Positions 26,659 to 39,499 of a DNA stretch of 64,000 bases are shown here, piece by piece. Origin of the DNA: Himantopus leucocephalus (taxonomy: Eukaryota > Chordata > Aves > Charadriiformes > Recurvirostridae); the NCBI GenBank assembly GCA_003993805.1, contig RSEF01000003.1, forward strand, positions 65,749,818 to 65,813,817, given 5' to 3'. Each line of letters opens with the position of its first letter. Positions within the stretch are counted from its first letter, which is position 1. The notes beneath the pieces are model-generated. The model made no database searches. It saw nothing but the letters and a program-made list of their open reading frames with translations, and was not told the origin of the DNA. A program made the translations under genes and the position numbers.

Positions 26659-28487
26659 TCTCTCTTCCAGATATCCAAGTCAAAAACAATAAGTGAAGGG
26701 CTGCTGCAAAAGGCAAACACGTATTTGGGGTTTTCTATTGTTTTTTTCCTGTTAGCACATATCCTTGTTACATCTCAAATTAATAACAACGTTACAATTT
26801 TGCCTAAATGTTAAAGTAGCAGGTGAACTTTGAAAGGCAAGAGCTGCCATAACTTTAAGGTTCCATATAGGAGAAAGGGTTACGAAGAAATGGTTACGAA
26901 GAACATGGCCCGTGGAAGTTTAAGGCTGGCATCACTAGCCGGTATGAATGGGTAGGAATATGGATAGAGTGACCACAAAAGAGAATGCAAAAGCTGTAAA
27001 GAATCAGGTATGTTTGGAACATAAGTAAAAACATAATTTCATTACCATTCCTAAAAGTCTTCAAACCAACTCTGAGGACTCTCATATTTCTAGTCACTCT
27101 ACAGTAGATTCTTAATCCTGGAAATTATCATGGTTGTCGATAAAAGTTATGAGCTAGTGGGTTGATTGCGGTGACAAGAAGGGGATCGTTGTAGATTGCA
27201 CGTGTGTTCGTTATGCCAGTTTCCAAAAGGTTAACAGTTAAGTGAGGTGAAAAAAAAAAAAAAAAGTAAAAAAAAATTATAGAAGAGAGAAGCTAGCTCT
27301 AAAATTGCCTAACAGACACTCAGGAGAATTTTAAAGCCTTTCAGTAATAAGCTGGGAGGAAGGGATTGTTGTTCTTTTTTTCTTAAGCATTTATTACACT
27401 CAGCAATAAATCTGGTTTAAGTGACATAATGCTGGTGTCCAGCAATTAGCCTGCACTTCCAAATTAATGCTGCTTTCGCCTGTGTGGCCTTGACTTGACT
27501 AATTGGCTGCCTTTCCTTTTTGTATTCTGTTGTGATTGTATGCTGACAGTGATTCAGCATGTACAACATAGGCATAAAAAAAATAATTTAATGCTCCACT
27601 TACTCAGCAGGCGTGATTGACACTCTCTTGGGTGGCTGTTACGGTAGTGCTGGTCGAAGTAGCACGTCGGCAGTTGCTTTGCAGTAACAGTGAAGCCAAG
27701 ACAACTGTGCTAGCACAATACCTTTTTGAAAGTCAGAACGTGGTAAAATTATTGAATATGACTGACAGCTTGAACTAGATAGATCTCTAGATGGGTATCT
27801 AGAATAAGAAAACACATAGTAAAGGAGTGGTGACTCCTCCTGCAAGTGAAGAGCTAATCCTTTGCATTTGCATGTGAATGAAAAGTAGGTTTGTTGGGTT
27901 TGCGTTTAACACCACCATCTGTTCTGTATAAAGCAAGAACAATTGCTCGTTAATTAATCACTTTTTATAAAAACACCTTCTTTTAAAAGGAGTATAAGTT
28001 ATTATCAACAGCATCTACAATTGTTTTTCTGCTGCTGCTTCCAGTAAGCTTCTGGGTTTGCCACCTTTTTCTGTTGTCACTCATCCAGCTTTACTGTCGA
28101 CTGAAAATACTCTGGGATAATTTTTCAGCAGCGTTTTTGTTTCTTGGGATCATGGAATAAACCAGGAGGGTTCAGAGGAAGTTTGCAAAGAGAAAATTGT
28201 TTCAAAAATAACTTAGCTTCTTTTACTGTCGGGTGAGTTATTTTGTATTTCCCAAGTTTCTGCTGAGGCAGGAGACAATAGCTTTGAGAAACACTGGCTG
28301 GCTGCAAGTAAAGCAGCAGGGCAATTTCTTTAGAGTATTTTATGCAGCTAAATGTTAAATGGAAATACATTCTTTAGATTTCATGGCCTATTTTAGAAAG
28401 CACTTCTCCAGCTTGCCAGTGCCTCCATTTGCGAGCACGGCTTTTTTGCTGCTTTCGCATTCTTTGTCGCGAGGACCCAGTTTCACA

Positions 28488-28525
28488 GTAGAGCAGAGGT
28501 GCTCGTGAGCTCACTTCTGCTCTAC
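28488..28525. other. Strong inverted repeat (14-bp stem, 10-base loop)
   Basis: The arms gtagagcagaggtg (28488-28501) and cacttctgctctac (28512-28525) pair along all 14 positions with one G-T wobble. The loop is ctcgtgagct. No known RNA is recognised. Confidence 0.7.
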
Positions 28526-31500
28526 AGAGCAACAGAGCCCTGTTGCTTTTGAGCAAATGCAGCTGCAGGAACAAAGCGTTTGCAGGATTAGGTCCCAGTT
28601 CCCAAAATGGCCTTGCAAACCATCCTAGCCAGATGGTGGTAGGAAAGAGAATTGATACCATGTGAATTCTGCCCAGACAGAGCAAGTAGACGTAAAAAGC
28701 AAATATTCCTTATCACCCTTTTCCTTTCTGAAAAGAAACATTTTAAAGAATTTTTTGGGGAAAAAAAACCCCAAACAACCCCTCCTTTCTGGAAATTAAC
28801 AACTTAAGACAATTCTAATGACAATTTCATGACTGTTCCATTAGCAAATTGTAAACAGTGCTTTGTCTTTTTTCTCAAGAATACATTTTTTTTTTTTCTC
28901 ACAGTTACATCAAGGGACAGTTGAATTGAAATTAGGTTGCTTAAAATGCACAGAAAGTTTTTTGTTTTATAAAATACCTGTAAAGAAATATGGGCTTAAG
29001 GTGTGCTGGAGGCATAAGGAAAAAAGGGTTCTTTACACTGGAACAAGTATTACATTTTGATAGTTTCTTGGCATTGGTCATTGATCAATAGATTGAGGAG
29101 GTTTTTTAGTCATATTTAATCAGATTTTCCCAGGTGGCTGAGTGACTTAAGTAACAAAATTTCATCGAAATGCAAAGGTGGTAAAAATTGCTGGTAATCA
29201 GGTATCTAACTTAAAAAAGAATTTGCCTGTTGGCACCTTACCAGCATTTTCAGAGTTCTAAGTACCTTTGAAAATGGTTTCTGATTTTCTTCAAGATTTT
29301 AATGTCAGAGGAATTCTTCTTTGCCAACCTGTGTTAATTTTGTCTGCATTTATGAAGAAAACAGGGTTGCTTATGTTTTCCACTTGCATTCTTAACTTTG
29401 TATGAACCAATGAAGAAAATTAAGCCAATTTACTAAAAAAAAATTCCAGGTGCTTAAGGAAAACTTTTCTGTACAATAGAAGCTACAGGTTTGGTCATTT
29501 GGAGGAAAAAAAAAAAAAAAGATAAATACCAGGATTGTTTCACTGACAGGACAAGAGATGTACAACAGATGCGTTATATGCTACAGTGTCATTTCTTGTT
29601 TTAAGCCACTTAATGAATTTGTGTTTCAGCCAAGGTTTATCATATACATTACATGGCAGCTATATATCACTATACAGTATATACATTGTATGATGCATAA
29701 TGGTATATATTGATTTTGTGAAAGGGGCAGAGCCAGAGCAAGGTGTAACATACAGTTATTACTCAGTTTTACCATACAAACACAGCACTGGAAGGGCAAG
29801 TTCGTGGGCTGTGACCCAGTTTGAAATTCCAGGCTTTGCTGGTCACAGGAAGTGGGCTTGGAAGGTCAGTGGTTTCAACCAGGTCCCCAGGGGCTACCGG
29901 AGCCAGATGGAGCGAAATAGGAAGGGGGGCAAAGCGAATTGAGAGCGTTTCAGTAGGTGTGCAGAGAGAGAGAGTATGTGTTTTGATGGGTGTTTTATCT
30001 GCATGTGGGGAAATGCACATATGTGCACAAGTATCTGTGTGTGTACATACGGATGCACAGATATATGTAAAAGTTTTAAGTGGGTATCATAATTACTGCT
30101 TGCAGTTTTCAGTTCTTAGTCATCAGAAGTGAATGTGGCCCTAACTTTATCCACAGTCTGAGTCTCTCTTCTGTGCTTAATATTTATTTATTATAGCCTG
30201 TGTTCCACATTTGGTCACTTTATTTCATGGGGTGATATTTATGCTTCCCAACTTGGAGAACTGAAATTTTTATATACAGGAGAAAGGAACTGAAGCTTTA
30301 ACGATATCCATAGAACACTCTTGTTTCGCTTATTCACACAACTCCAACTTAGGCATTTTGCATAATACTCATAACATCCTAAGCTCCCAAATACATTGTT
30401 TGTAAACAAAACCATAAAAAGATGTTTATGACTGTGCATTGGAGAGGAATGAAAAATGTATCATCTAAGCAAACTGGTGATTTATATTCAACTAAATGTT
30501 TGTAAATGCTTTCTTCATAATGTTGAATGGGTAGGTTCACTGTTAAGGTAGGTAAAAAGTGTATACGTGTGTGTGTAAATACATATTATATATTCTTTTT
30601 AAATATATATTTTTTGATATAATTGTTACTGTTTTAGATGATGAGTCTTCTATTCTGATTTAATATATCCATGCCAGTAATACTTAAGTAAGATTCATTT
30701 TTTTCCCCCATCACTATTAATTTTGTAATTGACTTTACATAGTTAAACTTCACCATTGCAGTCCTGGACAAGTTTCCTAGGAATTTTGTGATGTCAGGCT
30801 TTCCCTGTGTTTACTCTCGCAGTCTAATGCTTGTTGACATGCTGATTCATGTTTTACACCACCAGATAAGTTCTGTTCATCTGGAGGAATGAGCTTAAAG
30901 AGGTCATGCCAGCTTTTCCTCTCTCCTCCTAGACTATATATCTCCTTTTAATTTAAACTCAGAGGAAAAAAAAAAAGGTTAAAAAAAAAGTGGATTTCTG
31001 CAGCTAAGCTAAACTGGAGAAATCAATGGAATTTATTATCAAGGGATGTCTAATCTCTAAAGCTAATACAAGACTTCACAGCTATTGATTACATGCTAAG
31101 GATGTACAAACTGTTAATCATGCATGGAGGCACTAGAATAAACATACTATCAGGAGGGAATGGGCAAATAATTGTCAGTAGTGCAGTTATATTCATCTCT
31201 TTACTATACCTCTGAAGCAGGGACAGCTATATTTTGCATCCAAAAAGATACGTCCTAAAGTATATTGAATATCCTTTCATTGCTACTGAAACTAGTATAG
31301 TACAGCTGATTATCTATGTTATAATTCAGATGCTTTCTTCAGCTCCCTGAGGAATGTGGTCAATAAGAAATTTGTAAGCTGGCTTAATAAGTCAGACACT
31401 AGAGGAAGTGAAAAGAGAAAAAGTTCATAGATTTTCATGCCATTGCGTTATAACCTTCGTTTGCAACAAAATAAATCTGTTGTGCTAGTACGGTATAAAT

Positions 31501-34500
31501 GCCATTGTTTCATTTATTCTGGGTTCATACCTCGTGTGATGAATAGATGGACATACTAATGTACACAAAGTGGGTTCTTTTTGCGTTTGCATCCATATTT
31601 GTTTTGTATTCTGTATGTGTTCTGAGAAATCTGAGAAAGGAGATGCCCAGTAATCCCTTTGATTTTTATTGTGGGAAAATGCACCTGTTAATTTTTCATT
31701 TTCTGTCAGACTGCTGAAATTACTTCAAATCGTACAACTTCTGTCAACCTAATTTGATTTATTTTTCTTTGGTGTTCCCTATTTCTTAATGCTTCTAAGT
31801 TTAAAAAGATTGAAGGCCTGCATTTTCAAATTTGGCTGCCTAAAGTCAGGCCTCTAAACTGCTGACATGGAATAAGAGTTGAGAAAAACAAAACAAAATA
31901 AAACTAAACAAAAAACCAAACCCGAGTACCTCAGTTAGACTTTCCAACCTGTATTTACGTACATGACTGGTGTCCTGGTTTTTCTGTCTTCTCAGTATGG
32001 GGGAATGCAGGTACTCCAGCATGGGAATATCTGGAATAATAACTTATTCTAATAACATATAAAAAGTCTATATTGATCCAGTTGGTAATATGACGTTGTG
32101 TGGTTTTGGCTAGGAATACACATAAGCAGGTAGGAAAGAGTCCCTGTCTGACAATAAGTGGTTCATGAACTATCATTATGGAGTTAAAGGATTGAGGCCA
32201 GCGCTGTTAATTGATTTTTGCCTTTAACTCTAAGCTGGCCTTTAACTACTTCAAAATGGTCAAAGATCTACCTGAATTACAGGCAAGAAACTTGAATAGA
32301 ATTTACAAGGATTATTCTGTCATAAAAGACAGACTGGTTCAAGGAAATCAGACTGAAATGCATGGCATTCTCGGGATGTCTGAATAAATTGGGTCTTCTT
32401 GTGTTATCATCATACTGTTAAATAATGGAATCTTTAGGATTTGTAGATTAATAGTCCTTGAAACACAGGGGTTTCATGATGGATATTCTAGGACAGCTCA
32501 CATTACCTAGGGATTTTTCTTAGCTTTGTTCATAACATAACTTAATTCTAGGATGCTCCTTTGACAGGCAGCAGATCACCCACAGAAGTGCAGAAGTGAT
32601 CATAGTTGATGTGTGTAGTTTGTGCTCAACCTTGGTTGTCTGTTGGAAGATGTAACGCCAGTCCAGTCCTTTCAATGAGCAATACACATTTATATACAGC
32701 AGTCTTAACCGAGTTTATGATTTGAGGGAACTTAGTATCTATATAAAACCTTTCTACATGATCCATCACTCGCTAATAACAAAAGTAGCAATTGAGAGTA
32801 ATGCAGTGGAAATGAGCATGAAATGAACCTTTGTTTATTGTTTTCTTACTGCGCAGTTGACAGCTATTCTGGTTTGAGTTGTACTTCCTCCAGTGGTTTT
32901 CACTCATATCATTCTTCTGTGCTCTTATCAGGGGTCTTTTCAGAAGAATTCTTTACAGCAGCTGTAACTTTTTTTTTTTTTTAAACTTTTGGGAACATTT
33001 TGTTTTTGTAGGACCTTGCATGAACCAAGGAAGCAGCAGGAGCCAGAGTGACATCTTAGAATAATCCTCTTTTATTTCCCACATGCCAAGGAGAGACCTA
33101 TCCTGGAAAGGTCAGGAGAAGCCACAGGACGGAGAGGCTCATGTTCTCATAAAGAAAAGTCTGGGGAATTCCAGTGGCTGTTCAGACTGAGAATATCAGC
33201 AGAAAAATGAGGACATTTTTTTTTCTATGTCATTTTTGTTTTAGAATGTAAGGGCAAGATAATTAAAGGAGCCTCTGTGAAAAACACTGTGTTTTAAATT
33301 ACAGGGTTACTATCTTAAGCCAAATTTTCTCTACTTCTTTAATAATTGTCATACATTTGCTTTTGTATGTCAGAGTTTTTATTTCATATAAGCCCCACAT
33401 CTCTCCGCAGTTCCCTCAAACCTTATGCAAATTTATGCATTATCTCACCCTCCAAGTCCAGTTAGTTTTTACCTCTTGTTCCACCAATGAAGGTGACCTG
33501 GGTCACTCTTAAATTTGATAAGAATTTCAGTCAGTGTGGTTAAAGCAGAAATCTGAAGTCAGCTCCTCAGAGTAATGCCATGCCAGGAGGAGTTCGAGGG
33601 GAACGGAGGGATCCAAAAGCCAACCCCAATTAAAGAATTGTATACACAGACAGTATAGAGACAATATATGGTGGTGTTTTAGAAGCACTGTCTTTATCTG
33701 AAAAGCTTATGCTTTAAAATTTGTCTGATTGTTTTCCATTTCATGCGAACAAAGGTGTGTTCTGTCTGCTGGTCAGGAGATCTAATTCCCCCTCCCCTGC
33801 CAGGTAAACGGAAAGGAAATTGTGTCTTGTAATCAACATTTAGGACTTCTCAGTAAAGGCAGCAAAAGCAAAGGGCTTGTCATGCTTTAGTAGCCTCGTT
33901 TTATGGGATTTTTGTCACAACTTCAGGACATCTGTTTGTCTCTGACTGACAGCAGGGTAATACATATTATCATTAAAAACAGGTTCTGAGGAAATGCATG
34001 CTCTTACCTTGCTGCTTCTGCAACTGTGAAGGCTTTTGTTTTCATTGCCATCTCTGTGTATGTGAAGATAATCTCTACAAAGAGGCTCCGATATTGACCT
34101 GTCGTATCACGTGTTGCTTATCAAGCACTAAAGAAATTGAATTTTATTTTATCTGTTATCTGGAGCGTCTTATTAAATCATCCTGCAGTTGAGAGGTGGT
34201 ATGGGGTCAACAGGTTCTGTCTCTTTTGCCATCTATCCCTGGATTATTAACCTTTGGAGAATTACTAAAGCTGTTCTTTATTTTATCCCATAAAGTTGGG
34301 TTAAATCTTCTTGATCCATAAATCATTGCGAGTGAGTGCCACGTGAGTGTAATTCTTGTACTTAATGTGGTTTCTGGATAAGGAATGAGGATTTAGTAAT
34401 CCATATAAATATAGAGAACTCTTTTATTATTTTGTTTTTTCTGTTCTTTTGATATTCTCTGAATGCCTCTGGTTTTCATTGGTTCAGTGAGAGTAAAAAC

Positions 34501-36987
34501 GGTCAGATCAGATGATGGAGCTGAGTCAGCAAGCGCTTGGAAGTATATGTTTGCCAAGAGATAAAGGGAGGGTGGGGAGGAGGAAGATAACGGAGCAGGG
34601 TATTGCCAGGCATTGAGAGCAAAGGGTGGAGAGAGAAGCTGGCCGTGAGCAGAGGTGGGAATGGGGTGGAAGTCGTAGCAGCAGCCCATAGGCAGGAAGG
34701 GTCTGGCAGAAGGGAGCCTGCCATCAGCAGAGGGGCTGGGGAGGATCTAAAGGTCAACCCTGCCGCCGCCACCACCAAATCCTCTGTACGCCTTGTTGCC
34801 GTATTTCAGTTGGAAGATGTGACTCTGCCTGTCAGGATGTTCACGTTTAAGAGCTTGATACTGTCAAAAGATACTGAATTTCCTGCAACAGCAGAAGCCC
34901 CGAGTGCTTTCTGCTGTCACCGCAAGGAACTTCCTTCAGTCTTAAATGTATTTTCTGCTGGAGAAAAAGGCTTGAAGAACTAAATTATGAATAGCCCCGC
35001 CCCAGAATTTTAATTTTAAATACAAGATTTAATGCAAAAAATATACTGTTTCACTGAAATTCCAAGCTCTCAATCAATAAATCTTTCAAAATGAATAAAC
35101 CGATCTATTGCTTTTCAAATAACTTGCCCTTATGTTCAGATATTCACTTAGTGTCTGGGCATTGTTGTGCTTTTTCAAGCTTGTTCTAAGAAAATCTGCA
35201 ACAACTCTTTTAAAAAAGATGTAGTCTTGTGGAGTGGAGTTTGTATTTCTGTGGAAGCACTGGCAAATAAACTGCAAATGAGCCCTCTGAATTGCAGCTG
35301 CTTGGCAGTGCTGTCTGGTGGCCAGAGCACTGGTGACCTGGGAGCTGGGTACCGTTCAGTTTTCATATGGCCCTGGCAGTAAATCTGGCAGTAAAGCTAT
35401 TAACCTTTTTGCGTCTCTTTCTCCTCGCAGAAAAGGATTAATGCCAGTTACCTGTCTCACAGGGATAATTGGTAGATTAATGTTTGGAAAATATTAAGTG
35501 CTTCCTGCCATTATTATTAAAACTCCAGCCGACAGGTTAAGAAATCAGCAGAGATTTTGAGAGAGTCTTATTTTTTTCCCTCTTGGGCATAAGGTGCCGA
35601 TTTGACGTTAGTAATTCAACAAAGAAGTGAGAAGTCATGGGCTTGAATGTCCATGTATTTTGGATAAAAGTTCTAGATGTGACTGAGAGAGGAAAGGTGA
35701 GAAAACAACAACTGGGAAGACAAGATGTAAATTGATTTACATGGATTAGAACTGAAAAAGTATCCAGAGATCAGAAGTGAGTGCATAAATTGAAATTAAA
35801 TCCCAGTAGGATTAAGAAAATGTTTCCATAAGATGCAAACCTGAAAGTGTGATGGGGAGAGGGAAAAACAGCAGATGAGCATTTCTTTTTGCCCCCATCG
35901 AGAACAAAGTTATTCTTAACGCGATGCTGAGGTTTTTGGGAAGCCTACTCAAAAATTCAATAGTGTTTTATCTGCAAAAAATAATTATTCAAAGATTGCT
36001 TTCTGCGGAGGTGTTACAGATGGAGGCTTTGTGGTGTGGTAGTTTAAAACAATTGGTCTTTACCTCTAGAGATCCCTGAGACAAATGTTGCCCAGAAGCG
36101 AGAGTAAAATTGTGTTTTTAAAGCATCATTTTAGGAGCAGTGGGACAGTTGGCAGACTTTACCAAAGCTGTTGAGAGACTCTGCAGACTTTAATTACCAT
36201 CTCAATATTGCAGAAGTTGTTTAATTTCTGCCAAAGAAGGCAATAGTTGTGAGAAAGCGAGATCACACTCTGTCTTTCATTCTTTCCTTTTTGACAGGTG
36301 AATAAAGGATGCTTTTCAGTATCTTCTCTGATACTGTGACACATTTGTAAAATTTGCATAGAATTGTAAAATAATTTTTCTTTAAGATTAACAGAGCTTT
36401 TTTTTTTTAATTCTCTTTTGAAAGTGCCGTACAGCATAGTGTGAATGCAGTTTAAGTCTTGCAATGAAAGAAGCAAGATGAAAATTGAGTGCATTTTCCG
36501 CTACTGATTAGTCAGCTTCAAACATTAATAGTTTCAAGCTTCGTGGCCAGACAACATGTATTATGTTGTGTTTATTTTAGAGACTCAGTAAGTTTTAAAT
36601 TCAGATTTGAATTCTGTCTCTGGTGTGCGTGGTTGAAGGCACAACCTGGATTAGTAGAATAAAGAAGAAATTATTAAAATGAAAGAATCATTCCATTTTA
36701 GAAGGAAAAATAAGTGTATAATACAAAAACTTCCTTGGTGAAGGATATGTTTACTCTTTTAGGCCTCAAATTCTAAATCAGAGTATGTATAACTAGGTTT
36801 TTCGCTGTCATTCATATGAGAAAAAGGCTGATGATATTACTTTTTTTTTTTCCCTCTTTTAGCAGTTCTCTTCCTCTGTGACACCTGAGTGTGTTCGGGT
36901 TTGTTCTAAGTGCTTGCAGTAGCCAAGGAAATACTGATTCTTTGAAGACTCTTACCAGCTCCTTCAGTAGATCTACTGTGTTACTAC

Positions 36988-37010
36988 TTTNTTTTTTTTT
37001 TTTTTTTTTT
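36988..37010 (+). repeat. Poly-T run with one uncalled base
   Basis: TTT, one N (36991), then 19 T. The N marks a base-calling problem in the homopolymer, so its exact length is unreliable. A comparable poly-T lies at 3180-3195. Confidence 0.9.
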
Positions 37011-38615
37011 AATGACTGCCTCACACCTGTCTGTACTTGCTAAAGCACCAGACATTGTTTGCTCTATAAAACCCCTTTTTTTCTTCCTTCTCTTCAAGTC
37101 TCTTATCTCTCAAGGACCTTTTCAATGCTGCCTTTCAGCTTCAGATCTCTATTGTCACGGTATACAATATGTTCAGAAAGCTGCTGCCCAGGAAGTCTAC
37201 TTATTCATTTGTATTTTTCGTCATGTATGTGATAAATCGGTACTTAAGGGCAAAGGGAACATGCTTGTTCAAAATCCAGAAGGGGAAGGGTGGATCATGG
37301 AATCAAATAGGCACAATTTTTAATCCTTAACACTCCTCATGTTCCTAGGAATACCTTTATGTTATATTTAGAATTTGGTTGTTTTGATGTTTGAAACTAA
37401 ATGTTTGCAGTTTGTCTGGCAAACTGCATGCTGAATAGATTAAACTGATTCACATTTCCTTATTTCAATACACCATCTGTGCTTTTGGCTGGCTGTTAGC
37501 CTGGTTGGGACTCTTGTTTCATAAATGCAAGTTACAAAGAACTGTTATGCCCAGAAAGAGAAATCCTATATTTCACTTCCTTGAATAATCTCAACTGTTT
37601 TGACCTTACACCAGCAAGGACATGAGGCTGAAGCTCTACCTACAGCAGGCTTTATTTTCTCTGGTGAAGAAGGATCTATTAAGAGCGTATAAAGATCCCC
37701 TTGGTGTATATTTCCAGTGAAACTCTAGTATATATAGTCATGGTCATGATTTTCATTGTGTAATCATTTTAATTAAGTTCAACGATAAAAGTTAGTCTTG
37801 CATGAGGAATGAATGCACTAGAGAGGCAATGAAAGATTGATGACAGCTTGGGGAGCGTCATGTACTTTGCTGGTGGAAATGCATGTGTGGAGAGCAGCTG
37901 AGCTTGGGTAGCAGGTCAGAGATGAGCAGCTCAGAGCAATGGCCAGACAAAGTTTTGGGGATCTGAAAGAACCTGGATACAATGGGAATAATATCCCAAA
38001 GCATTTTTTGGTAATATTGCCGAGGGGATTTGCTTGAATGAATAGCTTCATTACTAAAATAATAAACATTAATTAATATCTGCATCATTTTTGTAACTGC
38101 TAGCTTAGTAGGGTAATTAGTGTAATTAGTATACAGCATTGCTTGGTGGCATGATAAATCATAGCGTAGTGAATGTTGACTCTTTACCACTATGATGTAT
38201 TATCTAATTTACACGGGTTAAAAAAAAAGGTAAGGGGGAAATCAAGAAGGGAAGCCAGCGGTGACAGCTGGGTGGCCTTTTGGTCACTCTTCTTGCATCT
38301 GCTCCTGTATTCTCAATAGCTTTGAATCTGCTGCACTGTTAATTAACAGTTCTTTTTCTCACTGTTACTAAATCTTAATCACTGATTGAAACCTGCAAAG
38401 AGAGGCTGGAGAAGAATGTAGTAAAAAACCAGAGACTGGCAGTTTTTTTTCCCTTTAGGGTACTTGTACAAAGGGTGATACTTCTTCCACAAGTCTGTGT
38501 TTGTTGGGTATCTCCTTTGCTTTCACGTTCCTGGATGCGTCATCTACCAGTCACGGTTCAGTGCAAGGATGAAGAACATTAACGATGTTTTTCTTCATCA
38601 TATTCTATTTTCTAG

Positions 38616-38918
38616 AACCTATGAGAACGCCAAAAACCTTGAAGATTGCTGAGATCCAGGCCAGACACATCGCTGTGGATTGGGAATCTCTGGGTTACAA
38701 CATCACTCGTTGCCACACTTTCAATGTCACTATATGCTACCACTACTTCTGCGGACACAATGAGAGCAAGGCGGACTGCTTGGACATGGACCCCAAAGCA
38801 CCCCAGCACGTTGTGGATCACCTGCCTCCCTACACAAATGTCAGCCTCAAAATGATCTTAACCAACCCAGAAGGGAGGAAGGAGAGTGAGGAGACCATTA
38901 TCCAGACAGATGAAGACG
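38616..38918 (+). CDS. PTPRM: PTPRM exon encoding fibronectin type III repeat 2 (partial gene)
   Basis: This 303-base exon encodes 101 residues of the extracellular region of receptor tyrosine phosphatase mu, a type I membrane protein that binds itself on neighbouring cells and carries two cytoplasmic phosphatase domains. The translation starts EPMRTPKTLKI (the first Glu codon is split with the previous exon) and ends TIIQTDED. I recognise it directly as PTPRM; the paralogues PTPRT, PTPRK and PTPRU differ strongly here. FN3 hallmarks are the B-strand Trp in VDWES and the Tyr of PPYTNVSL. Four N-glycosylation sequons are visible (NIT, NVT, NES, NVS). The acceptor is ttttctag at 38608-38615 and the donor is gtatgc at 38919; both flanking introns are phase 1. 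Oddity: codon 38750-38752 is Cys where I recall Arg in mammals. Reading on past the donor meets a stop at 39074-39076. Confidence 0.96.
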
Positions 38919-39439
38919 GTATGCGTAAATGCTGTTATGGAAATTACATCCAAGGCCAGTCTAGACAGGTGGAAGGAGATGACTTTGTGTGTTACAATAT
39001 GTGTCTGGAAGGATGGAAGTTCTCTTCTATTAATGTATTAATTAGCCCTAAAACAGTAGCTTTAAAAGTATTATAGCTGTCACCCTGCATATATAGCCCA
39101 AACTGTCCATGTAGCGCAAGTCAAACTCAATCTCTCTCACGCAAGAAAAAGCAGGGTGGCTTCCCAGTCATTCCAAAAATGTGCTAACGAAGGTGACAAG
39201 AAACACGTGGTGGTATTAGGTAAAGGCTTCTTCACAGTATTAGGTGTAGTATTTGAAAATTCATTTAATTCTGTAAATTTATGTTGAAATATTGATTTCA
39301 GTGCTTAAAGACTCTATTCAAGATTTAAAACCTCTTCAGCAAATGTATGTGAGCAATAATTTATGTTGCAGGTTACAGTATATAGTATCTGTTAACTGTT
39401 TGGAAGCCACCCATCAGATTAAAGTAGTATTTTGACAAC

Positions 39440-39499
39440 TTGGGAGTTGGACTTTATGATCCTTATGGGTCCCTTCCAACTCGAGATATTCTGTGATTC
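39440..39499 (+). mobile_element. CR1 LINE fragment, terminal 60 bases
   Basis: Only the last part of a CR1 3' UTR is present: ggagttggactttatgatcc, then gggtcccttccaactc, ending in attctgtgattcc. It lies about 0.5 kb downstream of the FN3-2 exon in the sense orientation. Confidence 0.85.

Larger units (their letters stand above)
1..38615 (+). other. PTPRM: PTPRM intron, 3' part (upstream of the FN3-2 exon)
   Basis: This is one uninterrupted intronic stretch ending in the acceptor ttttctag at 38608-38615. I see no exon in it: the preceding FN3-1 exon would give roughly 98 open codons with recognisable PTPRM protein, and no frame shows that. It holds four CR1 fragments (6465-6665, 8378-8615, 13330-13756, 16449-16557), a fifth at 26510-26658, an older CR1-like relic at 23976-24300, several poly-A or poly-T runs, a 100-N gap at 4476-4575 and a single N at 36991. 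Small GC-rich patches occur near 14835-14952, 18400-18640 and 34550-34790. The rest is AT-rich sequence without coding signal. Long first-half introns are usual in this gene family. Confidence 0.85.
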
